Source: Oxalobacteraceae bacterium AB_14 (GTDB lineage Bacteria; Pseudomonadota; Gammaproteobacteria; Burkholderiales; Burkholderiaceae_D). From it: a stretch of DNA of 64,000 bases. Positions 1 through 8,930 of the stretch are shown here, piece after piece. Positions within the stretch are counted from its first letter, which is position 1. The number at the start of each line of letters is the position of its first letter. The notes beneath the pieces are model-generated. The model made no database searches and was not told the origin of the DNA. It saw nothing but the letters and a program-made list of their open reading frames with translations. The position numbers and the translations under genes are program-made. The stretch covers positions 2,986,377-3,050,376 of the forward strand of contig KB906725.1 of assembly GCA_000381565.1 (NCBI GenBank). The letters run 5' to 3'.

Positions 1-286
1 CTTCTGCCTGCGTGGTCTTGCCGCATGCACTGCAATCCACACGCGGTACCTCGGCGTGCAACCAGGCCTCGTACTGAAAAAAATCCAGATGCCGCCAGCT
101 ACGTTTGATGCGGTCATGAACACCCTGGCCGTTCACGCCACAGGCAGGACAAGGCAGCTGTTTGGCATCGCACGACACCTCGAAATCGATCCGGCGCTTG
201 CCCGTGTCGAGCTCAACTTTGGAAACATTCCAAGGCGCTTGCAGGCCCAGCGCGGTGGTGAACAAGGTTTCGACGGCAATACTCAT
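1..286 (-). CDS. ISL3-family transposase, N-terminal part (runs off the window)
   Basis: Reading the minus strand from an ATG at 286 gives an open frame of 95 codons to the window edge, starting MSIAVETLFTTALGLQAPW. It carries two cysteine pairs, CPACG and CSACGK, in the spacing typical of the zinc-binding N-terminal domain (zf-ISL3) of ISL3 transposases, with a conserved RSWRHLDFFQYEA stretch between them. The DDE catalytic domain would lie beyond position 1. The frame is intact as far as visible, so the element could be whole, but this cannot be judged from here. Confidence 0.85.
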   Translation of the reverse strand, partial: MSIAVETLFTTALGLQAPWNVSKVELDTGKRRIDFEVSCDAKQLPCPACGVNGQGVHDRIKRSWRHLDFFQYEAWLHAEVPRVDCSACGKTTQAE

Positions 287-365
287 TGGGGACTCGTGAA
301 CTCAGGAAGTGGCGGTAACCGACATGTTACCCGATGTCAAATTCCACACGAAACGGCATAGAGCC
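1..365 (-). mobile_element. ISL3-family insertion sequence, one end only
   Basis: This holds the 5' part of an ISL3-type transposase gene plus its upstream end. The sequence read inward from about position 365 on the minus strand begins GGCTCTATGCCGTTTCGTGT, which has the look of an ISL3 terminal inverted repeat (GGCTCT or GGGTCT start). The other end lies outside the window, so neither the partner repeat nor the 8-bp target duplication can be checked. The end point at 365 is inferred from the repeat. Confidence 0.7.
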
Positions 366-457
366 TCCAAGAGGCGCGTAGTGAACTGGCAAGTCACCGC
401 TCGTGGAGCTAATAGTTCAACTTCCGCATTGGGGCGGTTCCGGCCAGGCAGTAAGCT

Positions 458-1351
458 TTAGCGCAGCATGTCGCCCGCGATCCAGTCCAGCACTGGCGGG
501 CGATGCGGCTGCCAGCCCAGTTGCGTGCGTGCCCGTTGGCCGCGCACGCGGCTGTTGGAGCCCAGGCCGTACGAGGCCATTTCATAGCCCCATTCTTCCC
601 TGGCCTGTTCCAGCGACCAGTCCTGCGGCTCCCCCAGGTTCAGCGCGCGGGCGATGGCGGCGGTCATGTCGCGGAAGGTAGCCTCGCCGCTTTCGACGAA
701 GTAGAACGCCCCCGCCTCGGTCTTCTCCAACGCCAGCAGATACAGGTCGACCACGTCGTCGATGTGGACATTGGACCAGATATTCAGCCCGCGCCCCACA
801 TGGCGCACGATGCCGCTCTTGCGCGCCTGCTTGAGCAGGCGTGGCAGCTGCACGCTGTCGCGCGGCAGCGCGCCGTGGCCGTAGATCAGCGTGTTGCACA
901 ACACAGCCGAGCGCACGCCTCTGCCGGCGGCGGCCAGCACCAATTCGTCGATGGCGACGCGCGCTGCCTTGTCGGCGGTGGGGGCGGGGAGTTGGTCTTC
1001 GAAGTAGATGTGGTCCGTGCCTTCGCCGCCGGAGGCGTCGCCGACGATGCTGGAACCGCTGGTGTGCAGGAATACCTTGCCGGAGCCGGACAGCGCGTCG
1101 ACGATGGCTACGACGGCGGCGCGGTTGTCGCTGCTGGCGGCGTTGATGACGGCGTCGGCCGCCTGCGCCTGGGCGATCAGCAGATCGCGGTCGTTCAGGG
1201 CGCCGACCACGCCGGTCACGCCGATTTTTGCCAGTTCCTCCAGCTGCTCCGGCTTGCGCGCCAGGCCTGTTACCTGATGGCCTGCGCGTACCAGTCCCGC
1301 TGCGATGGAACCGCCGATGAATCCTGCTGCGCCGGTGACGAATACTTTCAT
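458..1351 (-). CDS. NAD(P)-dependent epimerase/dehydratase-like oxidoreductase (extended SDR)
   Basis: This 297-residue protein opens with a Rossmann dinucleotide-binding motif, VFVTGAAGFIGGSIAAGL (GxxGxxG form), typical of extended short-chain dehydrogenases. The rest fits the NAD-dependent epimerase/dehydratase family: an HTSGSS segment in the strand that carries the catalytic Ser, and a YGHG region later. It is cytoplasmic with no signal peptide. The substrate cannot be deduced; relatives act on nucleotide sugars or small carbonyl compounds. It stands alone, downstream of the ISL3 element end and convergent with nothing. The ATG at 1351 starts directly with the first beta strand, so the start is secure. 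Confidence 0.85.
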   Translation of the reverse strand: MKVFVTGAAGFIGGSIAAGLVRAGHQVTGLARKPEQLEELAKIGVTGVVGALNDRDLLIAQAQAADAVINAASSDNRAAVVAIVDALSGSGKVFLHTSGSSIVGDASGGEGTDHIYFEDQLPAPTADKAARVAIDELVLAAAGRGVRSAVLCNTLIYGHGALPRDSVQLPRLLKQARKSGIVRHVGRGLNIWSNVHIDDVVDLYLLALEKTEAGAFYFVESGEATFRDMTAAIARALNLGEPQDWSLEQAREEWGYEMASYGLGSNSRVRGQRARTQLGWQPHRPPVLDWIAGDMLR

Positions 1352-1453
1352 GTCGTGCTCACTTAATCAAATCGAGAAGTGAACAGTATGGGGATGAACG
1401 CCGCGCGCAAACAGAGCGCGCGGCGCAAAGTACTATTGATTGCGGGGCAGGAA

Positions 1454-2146
1454 TCAGGCTGGAACCTTGCGCTGCTTGCGCTTGGCGACCACGCCCAGCA
1501 AAGCCAGGCCGCCCAGCAGCATGGCGTAGGCGTCCGCTTCCGGCACCGGCGCGGCGGCCACGGCGAAGGACAGGTTGTCGGCGTAGCCATCGTTGTAAGA
1601 GCCGGCGTTGCGGAACATGGTCAGCGTGATGCCGACGTTGAGCGTGCCGACCGGGATGTAGCCTTGGGTGTCGCGCAGCAGCAGGCCGATATGGTTGCCG
1701 CGGTCGGTGTTGCTGACCGGCCCCACGCTGGCTTGGGACAGTGCTGCGCCGTTGCTGCCGAAGAAGGTCGCGGTCAGTTCGGCGTTGTCGTTCTGCGAGT
1801 CGTAGCCGCCCAGCCAGGCCGACAGATCGTAGCGCGAGGCGCCGGTGCTGATCGCGGCGCTCAGCGCGGACAGGTCGATGGTCTGGCTGGCGCTGGTCCT
1901 GGCCGAAACGCCGCCGCCGAAGAAGTAAGTACCGCGATCGGCAGGGCCCGGATCGGCAAGCGATGGGAAGCCGCCGGCAGCGCCGTAGTTGACGACTTCA
2001 AAACCCGGCGTGGTGGTCCAGCTGTTGGTGTTGCCGGTTTCGGCATTGCCATTAGCGATCAGGTTGGCGCCGAAAGTGGTGGCGTGTGCGGCCGGAGCCA
2101 GTGCCAGGGCAACCGCCGCAGCGGCTGCAAAAGTCGAGAAGCGCAT
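1454..2146 (-). CDS. PEP-CTERM sorting-domain exported protein
   Basis: This 230-residue protein has a Sec signal peptide (MRFSTFAAAAAVALALAPAA, cleavage near AHA-T), a Gly/Asn-rich beta-type body starting with the NLIANGNAETG segment common in PEP-CTERM proteins, and a C-terminal sorting signal: VPEADAYAMLLGGLALLG, one hydrophobic helix and a basic tail KRKQRK. The usual VPEP is VPEA here. PEP-CTERM proteins are processed by exosortase and are linked to exopolysaccharide and biofilm or floc formation. No exosortase gene lies in the window. The start has a good ribosome binding site (AAGGA, 7 nt upstream). It is transcribed divergently from the urease operon. Confidence 0.9.
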   Translation of the reverse strand: MRFSTFAAAAAVALALAPAAHATTFGANLIANGNAETGNTNSWTTTPGFEVVNYGAAGGFPSLADPGPADRGTYFFGGGVSARTSASQTIDLSALSAAISTGASRYDLSAWLGGYDSQNDNAELTATFFGSNGAALSQASVGPVSNTDRGNHIGLLLRDTQGYIPVGTLNVGITLTMFRNAGSYNDGYADNLSFAVAAAPVPEADAYAMLLGGLALLGVVAKRKQRKVPA

Positions 2147-2181
2147 TGCTTGTCCTTAAACGAAGTTGAAAAATGGTGCTT

Positions 2182-2197
2182 ATTTTACATGTAAAAT
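2182..2197. promoter_or_regulatory. Perfect 16-bp palindrome upstream of the PEP-CTERM gene
   Basis: ATTTTACATGTAAAAT is a perfect inverted repeat, 36 bp upstream of the PEP-CTERM start codon and about 110 bp upstream of the urease sigma-54 promoter. Its symmetry and AT-richness in a GC-rich context suggest a dimeric regulator site. The regulator is unknown. Confidence 0.45.
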
Positions 2198-2230
2198 TGA
2201 TATAAGTAAAACCTTGCTCCGCTTCGCCGC

Positions 2231-2245
2231 GCACCGCTATGGTGC
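2231..2245 (+). promoter_or_regulatory. NtrC-type enhancer site
   Basis: GCACC-GCTAT-GGTGC exactly matches the classical NtrC dyad (GCACC-N5-GGTGC). Its centre is about 92 bp upstream of the start point predicted from the sigma-54 promoter at 2304-2319, a normal enhancer distance. A weaker half-match (GGTGC at 2260-2264) follows and could be a second, lower-affinity site. Confidence 0.75.
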
Positions 2246-2303
2246 ATCGGTGACGCTTTGGTGCGAAAAATGTCCTTACGGCAGATGTAGCCCGCAATTC
2301 AGC

Positions 2304-2319
2304 TGGCATGAGGCTTGCA
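2304..2319 (+). promoter_or_regulatory. Sigma-54 (-24/-12) promoter of the urease operon
   Basis: TGGCATG-AGGC-TTGCA fits the sigma-54 consensus TGGCAyr-N4-TTGCW with the required spacing between the GG (2305-2306) and GC (2317-2318). Transcription should start near 2330. Together with the NtrC dyad upstream this predicts induction of urease under nitrogen limitation. The predicted start falls one base before the ureD ATG, so the mRNA would be almost leaderless. Confidence 0.75.
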
Positions 2320-2330
2320 TTACCTCAGGC

Positions 2331-3188
2331 ATGCCCGATACCACCGCCTCCAGAGAACCCGCCGCCAGCCATAGCGCGTGGCGGGCCAGCCTCGCCCTCG
2401 GTTTTGCCGACGATGGCGGGGTCACGCGGCTGTTCGACAATCGCCACTACGGCCCGCTGCGCGTGCAGAAGGCGCTGTACCCGGAAGACGCCAGGGTGTG
2501 CCACGCCATCGTGGTCCACCCGCCGGGCGGCGTGGTGGGCGGCGACCAGTTGTCGATCGACGTCGGTGTCGGCGCGCGGGCGCATGCCTTCCTCACCACG
2601 CCCGGCGCCGCCAAGTGGTACAAGGCCAACGGCAAGGTGTCGCGCCAGAGCGTGCGCCTGACCGTGGGCGCGGGCGCCGCACTCGAATGGCTGCCGCAAG
2701 AAACCATCTTTTTTGATACCGCTAACGTGGTGCTGGAGCAGCACGTCGAACTCGCTGCCGGCGCCAGCTACATCGGTTGCGAGATCCTGTGCATGGGCCG
2801 GCGCGGTTCCGGCGAAACCTTCGACACCGGCACCGTCACCCAGCGCAGCAGCATCCGCCGCGACGGTCGGTTGATCTGGTGGGAGCAGGGCGCGATGCTG
2901 GGCGGTCGGCTCGACAGCCCGCTGGCGCTGGGCGGCAAGACCGTCTGCGCCACCTTGATCGCCGCCGGCAAGCCGCTGCCCGCCGCCGTGCTGTCCGAGA
3001 TCCGCGCTGACATTGCTGGCGATGGCGAGCACGTATTCGGCGTCACGCAAACCAAGGGCGTGCTGGTGGCGCGCCACCTGGGCGACGACAGCGAAACCGC
3101 GCGCCGCCTGATGCTCACCGTCTGGCGCCGTTTGCGCCCGCACCTGCTGGGGCGCGCGGCCGTCACGCCGCGCATCTGGCAAACCTGA
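2331..3188 (+). CDS. ureD: Urease accessory protein UreD
   Basis: UreD is the scaffold that binds apo-urease and, with UreF and UreG, delivers carbamate and nickel to the active site. The protein is 285 residues from the ATG at 2331 (MPDTTASREPAASHSAWRAS), a normal length for the family. Family hallmarks are visible: the LRVQKALYPED segment, VHPPGGVVGGD, and the WLPQETIFFD region. The open frame extends further upstream, but that part overlaps the sigma-54 promoter and does not resemble UreD, so I chose 2331. There is no Shine-Dalgarno sequence, which agrees with the near-leaderless transcript predicted from the promoter. It is the first gene of ureDABCEFG-J. Confidence 0.93.
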   Translation: MPDTTASREPAASHSAWRASLALGFADDGGVTRLFDNRHYGPLRVQKALYPEDARVCHAIVVHPPGGVVGGDQLSIDVGVGARAHAFLTTPGAAKWYKANGKVSRQSVRLTVGAGAALEWLPQETIFFDTANVVLEQHVELAAGASYIGCEILCMGRRGSGETFDTGTVTQRSSIRRDGRLIWWEQGAMLGGRLDSPLALGGKTVCATLIAAGKPLPAAVLSEIRADIAGDGEHVFGVTQTKGVLVARHLGDDSETARRLMLTVWRRLRPHLLGRAAVTPRIWQT

Positions 3189-3208
3189 AGGCAAACCTGA
3201 GAAACACC

Positions 3209-3511
3209 ATGGACCTGACACCAAGAGAAAAAGACAAACTGCTGATTTTCACCGCCGGCATCGTGGCGGAACGCCGCCTCGCGCGCGGCTTGAAGCTGAA
3301 CTATCCGGAAGCGGTGGCGCTGATCACCTGCGCCATCATGGAAGGCGCGCGCGACGGCAAGACCGTGGCGCAGCTGATGTGCGACGGCACCCGCATCCTG
3401 ACGCGGGCCGACGTCATGGAAGGCATAGCCGAAATGATCCCCGACATCCAGGTTGAAGCCACGTTCCCCGACGGCAGCAAGCTGGTGACCGTCCACAACC
3501 CCATCCCCTAA
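3209..3511 (+). CDS. ureA: Urease gamma subunit
   Basis: This 100-residue protein is a full-length UreA: it starts MDLTPREKDKLLIFTAGIVA and contains the conserved LNYPEAVALI and DGKTVAQLM segments and the VTVHNPIP end. UreA forms the (UreABC)3 cytoplasmic urease with UreB and UreC. It lies 20 bp after ureD and 11 bp before ureB. The ribosome binding site is weak (a GAGAAAC stretch), which suggests translation partly coupled to ureD. Confidence 0.98.
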   Translation: MDLTPREKDKLLIFTAGIVAERRLARGLKLNYPEAVALITCAIMEGARDGKTVAQLMCDGTRILTRADVMEGIAEMIPDIQVEATFPDGSKLVTVHNPIP

Positions 3512-3522
3512 AGGAGGTCATC

Positions 3523-3849
3523 ATGATCCCAGGCGAATACATACTCGAAGAGGGCGAGATCGGCCTCAATGAAGGCCGCGCCACCGCGACCGTGGTGGTG
3601 ACCAACCAGGGCGACCGGCCGGTGCAGGTCGGCTCGCACTTCCATTTTTTTGAAGTCAACACGGTGCTCAAGTTCGAGCGCTGGCAAGCCTACGGCATGC
3701 GCCTGAATATCGCCGCCGGCACCGCCGTGCGCTTCGAACCGGGCCAGCAGCGCACGGTGGAACTGGTGAAGCTGGGCGGCGATCAAAAGGTCTACGGCTT
3801 CAATGGCAAAGTGATGGGCAAGCTCGATCCCAATCCATCGAAGGGCTGA
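3523..3849 (+). CDS. ureB: Urease beta subunit
   Basis: This 108-residue protein starts MIPGEYILEEGEIGLNEG, the standard UreB N-terminus, and contains the NQGDRPVQVGSHFHFFEVN beta-strand signature and the MGKLDP tail. It is a structural subunit of urease. A strong AAGGAGG ribosome binding site lies 7 bp upstream. It ends one base before ureC. Confidence 0.98.
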   Translation: MIPGEYILEEGEIGLNEGRATATVVVTNQGDRPVQVGSHFHFFEVNTVLKFERWQAYGMRLNIAAGTAVRFEPGQQRTVELVKLGGDQKVYGFNGKVMGKLDPNPSKG

Positions 3850-3850
3850 C

Positions 3851-5551
<1,701 letters not shown>

Positions 5552-5557
5552 ACAACC

Positions 5558-6058
5558 ATGCTGACACTGCACACTAAAATTCCGAGCGCCGACATCATCG
5601 CCGCGCAGCTGGTGCTGCCTTACGAACTGCGCGAGAAGTGCCGCTTGCGGGCGACGCTCGACACCGGCGAGGACGTCGCCGTGTTCACCGTGCGCGGCAC
5701 CGTGCTGCGCGACGGCGACCTGCTGACCGGCGAAGACAAGCGCGTGATCAAGGTGGTGGCCGCGCCGGAGCCGACCTACAAAATCACCTGCGCCGACGCG
5801 CACACCTTGCTGCGCTGCGCTTTCCATCTGGGGAACCGCCACACGCAGGCGCAGGTCGGCGACGGCTACCTGCGCATCCGCGCGGACGCGGTGCTGAAGG
5901 AGATGCTGGCCGGGCTGGGCGCGACGGTGGCGGAGGAGAAGGCCGCCTTCGAGCCGGAGTCCGGCGCGTATGGCGGCGGCCACGGGCACCAACACGAAGG
6001 TCCGCTGGCGCCGATTCCGCTGCGCCAGAAGATCCATCGTCCGGGTGACGCTACATGA
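5558..6058 (+). CDS. ureE: Urease accessory nickel chaperone UreE
   Basis: UreE binds nickel and hands it to UreG and urease. This 166-residue protein has the UreE N-terminal beta domain (VLPYELREKCRLRATLDTGE, then VRGTVLRDGDLL) and the metal-binding C-terminal domain with the CAFHLGNRHTQAQV segment holding conserved histidines. Its His-rich tail is short (GGGHGHQHEG), less than the long His tails of some UreE proteins. It starts 6 bp after ureC. Its end is followed directly by a palindromic repeat before ureF. Confidence 0.97.
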   Translation: MLTLHTKIPSADIIAAQLVLPYELREKCRLRATLDTGEDVAVFTVRGTVLRDGDLLTGEDKRVIKVVAAPEPTYKITCADAHTLLRCAFHLGNRHTQAQVGDGYLRIRADAVLKEMLAGLGATVAEEKAAFEPESGAYGGGHGHQHEGPLAPIPLRQKIHRPGDAT

Positions 6059-6070
6059 CGACCTCAATCC

Positions 6071-6150
6071 CGTCATTCCCGCGCACGCGGGAATCCATGC
6101 TGAGCATCCAGTCACCCGTTCCATGGATTCCCGCCTGCGCGGGAATGACG
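6071..6150. repeat. REP-like palindromic repeat pair, copy 1 (between ureE and ureF)
   Basis: Two 29-nt arms, 6071-6099 and 6122-6150, are inverted copies of each other with one mismatch. Each arm is itself an imperfect palindrome around TTCCCGC...GCGGGAA. Related units occur at 8061, 36676, 42588 and 48106. The element sits inside the urease operon, so it will be transcribed and could form a strong hairpin that affects downstream stability or expression. Read as protein it gives the familiar translated-repeat peptide (VIPAHAGIH...MDSRLRGND). Confidence 0.9.
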
Positions 6151-6152
6151 CG

Positions 6153-6836
6153 ATGATGCAAGCCTCGGCGCTGCTCAATCTCCTGCAATTCGCCAGTCCG
6201 GCGCTGCCGATCGGCGCGTACAGCTATTCGCAGGGGCTGGAGGCGGCGCTGGAAACTGGCATCGTCCACGACGCCGACACCGCGCGCGCCTGGATACTGC
6301 GCCATCTGCACGAGGTGGTGGCGCAGTGGGAGGCGCCGGTGTGCTGGCGCCTGATGCAAGCCTGGTCGCGGCGCGACTGGCAGGCCGTATCGGAATGGAG
6401 CGAACGCTTCATCGCCTCGCGCGACAGCGCCGAGTTCCGCGCCGAGACCATCCAGATGGGCTATTCGCTGACCAAGCTGGTGGCGGAACTGGGCTTCGTC
6501 GACGCCGGGATGCTGGCGCAGCTGCAAGGCCAGGCGGAAGTCGCCTTGCCGACCGCCTTCGCCTGCGCGGTGGCCGCGCTGGACATCCCGCACGACGCCG
6601 CATTGCTGGCGATGCTGTTCGCGTGGGCCGAGAACCAGGTGCTGGTGTGCGTCAAATCCGTGCCGCTGGGGCAGGTGGCGGGGCAGCGCATCTTGCTGTC
6701 GCTGCGGGCAGACCTCGAAGCGGCCGCGCGCCACGCGCAAACCGTCGCCGACGACGACATGAGCAACTGGGCGCCCGGCCTGTCGCTGCTGTCGATGCAG
6801 CATGAAGTGCAGTACAGCCGTTTATACCGATCTTAA
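6153..6836 (+). CDS. ureF: Urease accessory protein UreF
   Basis: UreF works with UreD and UreG as the GTPase-gated activation complex of urease. From the ATG at 6153 the protein is 227 residues, normal for UreF, and starts MMQASALLNLLQFASPALPI. It shows the conserved GAYSYSQGLE motif and the helical DSAEFRAETIQMGYSLTKL and PTAFACAVAAL segments. The reading frame is open upstream through the palindromic repeat to 5970, but that part is translated repeat and should not be annotated as coding. The last third overlaps no other gene, and ureG follows after 13 bp. Confidence 0.95.
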   Translation: MMQASALLNLLQFASPALPIGAYSYSQGLEAALETGIVHDADTARAWILRHLHEVVAQWEAPVCWRLMQAWSRRDWQAVSEWSERFIASRDSAEFRAETIQMGYSLTKLVAELGFVDAGMLAQLQGQAEVALPTAFACAVAALDIPHDAALLAMLFAWAENQVLVCVKSVPLGQVAGQRILLSLRADLEAAARHAQTVADDDMSNWAPGLSLLSMQHEVQYSRLYRS

Positions 6837-6849
6837 AGAGAGAACCATC

Positions 6850-7494
6850 ATGACACCAACTTCGAACCCCCTGCGCGTCGGCATCGGCGGCCCGGTCGGC
6901 TCCGGCAAAACCGCATTGTGCGAGATGCTGTGCAAAGGCATGCGCGATCATTTCGACATGGCCGTCATCACCAACGACATCTACACCAAGGAAGACATGG
7001 AGATCCTGCTGCGCGCCGGCGCGCTGCCGGCCGAGCGCCTGATGGGCGTGGAGACCGGCGGCTGTCCGCACACGGCGATCCGGGAGGACGCGTCGATCAA
7101 CCTCGAAGCCATCGCCCGCATGCAGGCCGACTTCCCCAATCTTGATCTGATACTGGTTGAATCGGGCGGCGACAACCTGGCCGCCACCTTCAGCCCTGAA
7201 CTGTCGGACCTGACGATCTATGTGATCGACGTGGCCGGCGGCGAGAAGATTCCGCGCAAGGGCGGTCCCGGCATCACCCGTTCCGATCTGCTGATCATCA
7301 ACAAGACCGACCTGGCGCCGCACGTCGGCGCCGATCTCGATGTGATGGCGCGCGACGCCAGACAGCAGCGGGGCGCGCGGCCGTTCGTGTTCACCAATCT
7401 GCGCAGCGGCGACGGTGTCGGCGCCGTCATCGACTTCATCCGTGAGCAGGGCTTGCTCGGCCAGTCTCCACAATTTGCAAAGGAAATCCAATGA
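6850..7494 (+). CDS. ureG: Urease accessory GTPase UreG
   Basis: UreG is a SIMIBI-class GTPase that couples GTP hydrolysis to nickel insertion. The 214-residue protein has the P-loop GIGGPVGSGKTAL, the switch region NDIYTKEDME, the nickel-binding ETGGCPHTAIRED (CPH motif), the ESGGDNLAATFSPEL Walker-B region and the NKTDL base-recognition motif. The ATG at 6850 follows an AAAGAGAGAA ribosome binding site. An in-frame upstream start at 6802 would overlap ureF and lacks family similarity. It overlaps the following permease gene by 4 bp (ATGA). Confidence 0.98.
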   Translation: MTPTSNPLRVGIGGPVGSGKTALCEMLCKGMRDHFDMAVITNDIYTKEDMEILLRAGALPAERLMGVETGGCPHTAIREDASINLEAIARMQADFPNLDLILVESGGDNLAATFSPELSDLTIYVIDVAGGEKIPRKGGPGITRSDLLIINKTDLAPHVGADLDVMARDARQQRGARPFVFTNLRSGDGVGAVIDFIREQGLLGQSPQFAKEIQ

Positions 7495-8048
7495 AGAAGC
7501 AACGCATCGCGGCGGCTGCCGTACTGGTACTGATCAGCGCCGCCGCAGCGGCCCATCCGCAAACGGGCGGCGCGCACACGCACGGCTTCTTCGACGGTTT
7601 CGTCCATCCGTTCACCGGTCTCGATCACCTGCTGGCGATGCTGGCGGTGGGAATCTGGAGCGCGCGCCAGTCCAACGCGCAGTGGCTGCCGGCGACCTTC
7701 CTCGGCATGATGCTGTTCGGCGTGCTAACCGGTGTGGCGGGGCTGGCGATCCCCGGACTGGAAACTGGCGTCGCGCTGACGGTGGCCCTGATGGGCGTGC
7801 TGATCGCGGTGGCGGCGCGCTTGCCGGCGGCGCTGGGGGCGCTGATGGTCGGCGCGTTCGCGCTGTTGCACGGCAATGCGCACGGCCATGAACTGCCGGA
7901 GGCGGCCAGCGCCATGGGCTTGCTGGCTGCCAGCGCGCTGCTGGTCTACGGCGGAAGGATGGCGGGCCGGGTCAGCCCGGCGCTGGCGCTGAAGCTTGCC
8001 GGCGCCGCGATCGCCGCCGCCGGCCTGATGCTGGTGGCGACGGCCTGA
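7491..8048 (+). CDS. ureJ: HupE/UreJ-type nickel permease
   Basis: This 185-residue membrane protein has a cleavable-looking N-terminus (MKKQRIAAAAVLVLISAAAA) followed by the HupE/UreJ signature HPFTGLDHLLAMLAVGIW, whose histidine and aspartate are needed for nickel uptake in the family. About five further hydrophobic helices follow, with a HGNAHGHELP loop. Its start codon overlaps the ureG stop (ATGA), showing translational coupling. The position at the end of the urease operon supports a role supplying Ni2+ to urease. Confidence 0.92.
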   Translation: MKKQRIAAAAVLVLISAAAAAHPQTGGAHTHGFFDGFVHPFTGLDHLLAMLAVGIWSARQSNAQWLPATFLGMMLFGVLTGVAGLAIPGLETGVALTVALMGVLIAVAARLPAALGALMVGAFALLHGNAHGHELPEAASAMGLLAASALLVYGGRMAGRVSPALALKLAGAAIAAAGLMLVATA

Positions 8049-8060
8049 GTCTCAAGAGTG

Positions 8061-8142
8061 GTCGTCCTCGCGCACGCGGGGACCCATGAAACGCATGGCG
8101 GGAGGCAAAGTATGGATTCCCGCGTGGGCGGGAGTGACGGCG
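8061..8142. repeat. REP-like palindromic repeat pair, copy 2 (diverged)
   Basis: Arms near 8061-8088 and 8112-8142 are a diverged version of the repeat at 6071 (GTCGTCCTCGCGCACGCGGG and ATGGATTCCCGCGTGGGCGG). The element lies between two convergent genes, ureJ and the acyltransferase, where it could act as a bidirectional terminator. Confidence 0.75.
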
Positions 8143-8144
8143 CG

Positions 8145-8765
8145 TCAGTCCCTGGCTTCGGTGCGGCGTTCCTGCAGCACGATGGGCGCCGCGTTTTGCG
8201 GATACAGGCCTTGGTGGCCGTCGAAGCCGGCGCGGATGGCGGCCAGGTCGGCCTGCTGGTCGCCGCTCAACACCACATGGTCGACCAGGCCCAGCGTCTT
8301 GTTCGGATAGTCGATATACACCAGCGCCAGCGGCACCTTGGCCTCCAGCGCCAGATGGTAGAAGCCGCTCTTCCAGTTGGGACGATAGCCGCGCGTGCCT
8401 TCCGGCGTGATGCCGACCCAGTACCAGTCGGCCGCGTTCATGCGCTGGGCCTGCAGCTTGATGGTGCCGCTCGGCGTGCCGCGTTCGACCGGCTCGCCGC
8501 CCATCGCGCGGAACCATTTGCCCAGCACCGGCAGCTTGAACAGCGTATCCTTGGCCAGCCAGCGGAACGGCAGGTTCAGCGCCCACTTGCCGAACAGGCC
8601 GATCATGAAATCCCAGTTGGACGTATGGGGATAGATCACGCAGATGCCGCGCGGGCCGGGCAGCGGGCGAAACAGCATGCGCCAGCCGAACAGGCCCAGG
8701 ATGCGCAAGGCCGCGCGCTGGCCCCAGCCCGGCAGGTCCGCCGGCTTCAGTTGAAAATCGCTCAT
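8145..8765 (-). CDS. Lysophospholipid acyltransferase-family protein
   Basis: This 206-residue protein carries the 1-acylglycerol-3-phosphate acyltransferase-type motifs: HTSNWDF (the HX4D catalytic pair) and GITPEGTRGY (substrate-phosphate binding). A moderately hydrophobic N-terminal segment suggests attachment to the inner face of the membrane. Relatives of this length transfer acyl chains to lysophospholipids or related acceptors. The exact acceptor is not evident. It is transcribed alone, convergent with the urease operon. Confidence 0.85.
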   Translation of the reverse strand: MSDFQLKPADLPGWGQRAALRILGLFGWRMLFRPLPGPRGICVIYPHTSNWDFMIGLFGKWALNLPFRWLAKDTLFKLPVLGKWFRAMGGEPVERGTPSGTIKLQAQRMNAADWYWVGITPEGTRGYRPNWKSGFYHLALEAKVPLALVYIDYPNKTLGLVDHVVLSGDQQADLAAIRAGFDGHQGLYPQNAAPIVLQERRTEARD

Positions 8766-8930
8766 ATACTTGATCCCGTCGTTATTTTTAACTTATTTTC
8801 ACTATTGACAGGCTGGCATATCCCTCGTCAAAAAACTGCGCAGGCATTCTATCCGGACGCCGTGGACGCGGCAAGCTACTTGTGTTTGCTGAAATTGAAA
8901 GATTGAACTTTTTTCACACCTTGCCGTCCA

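Noticed and set aside
5970..6152. 61-residue N-terminal extension of UreF
   Set aside because: It is translated palindromic repeat (VIPAHAGIH...MDSRLRGND). Known UreF proteins begin near the ATG at 6153.
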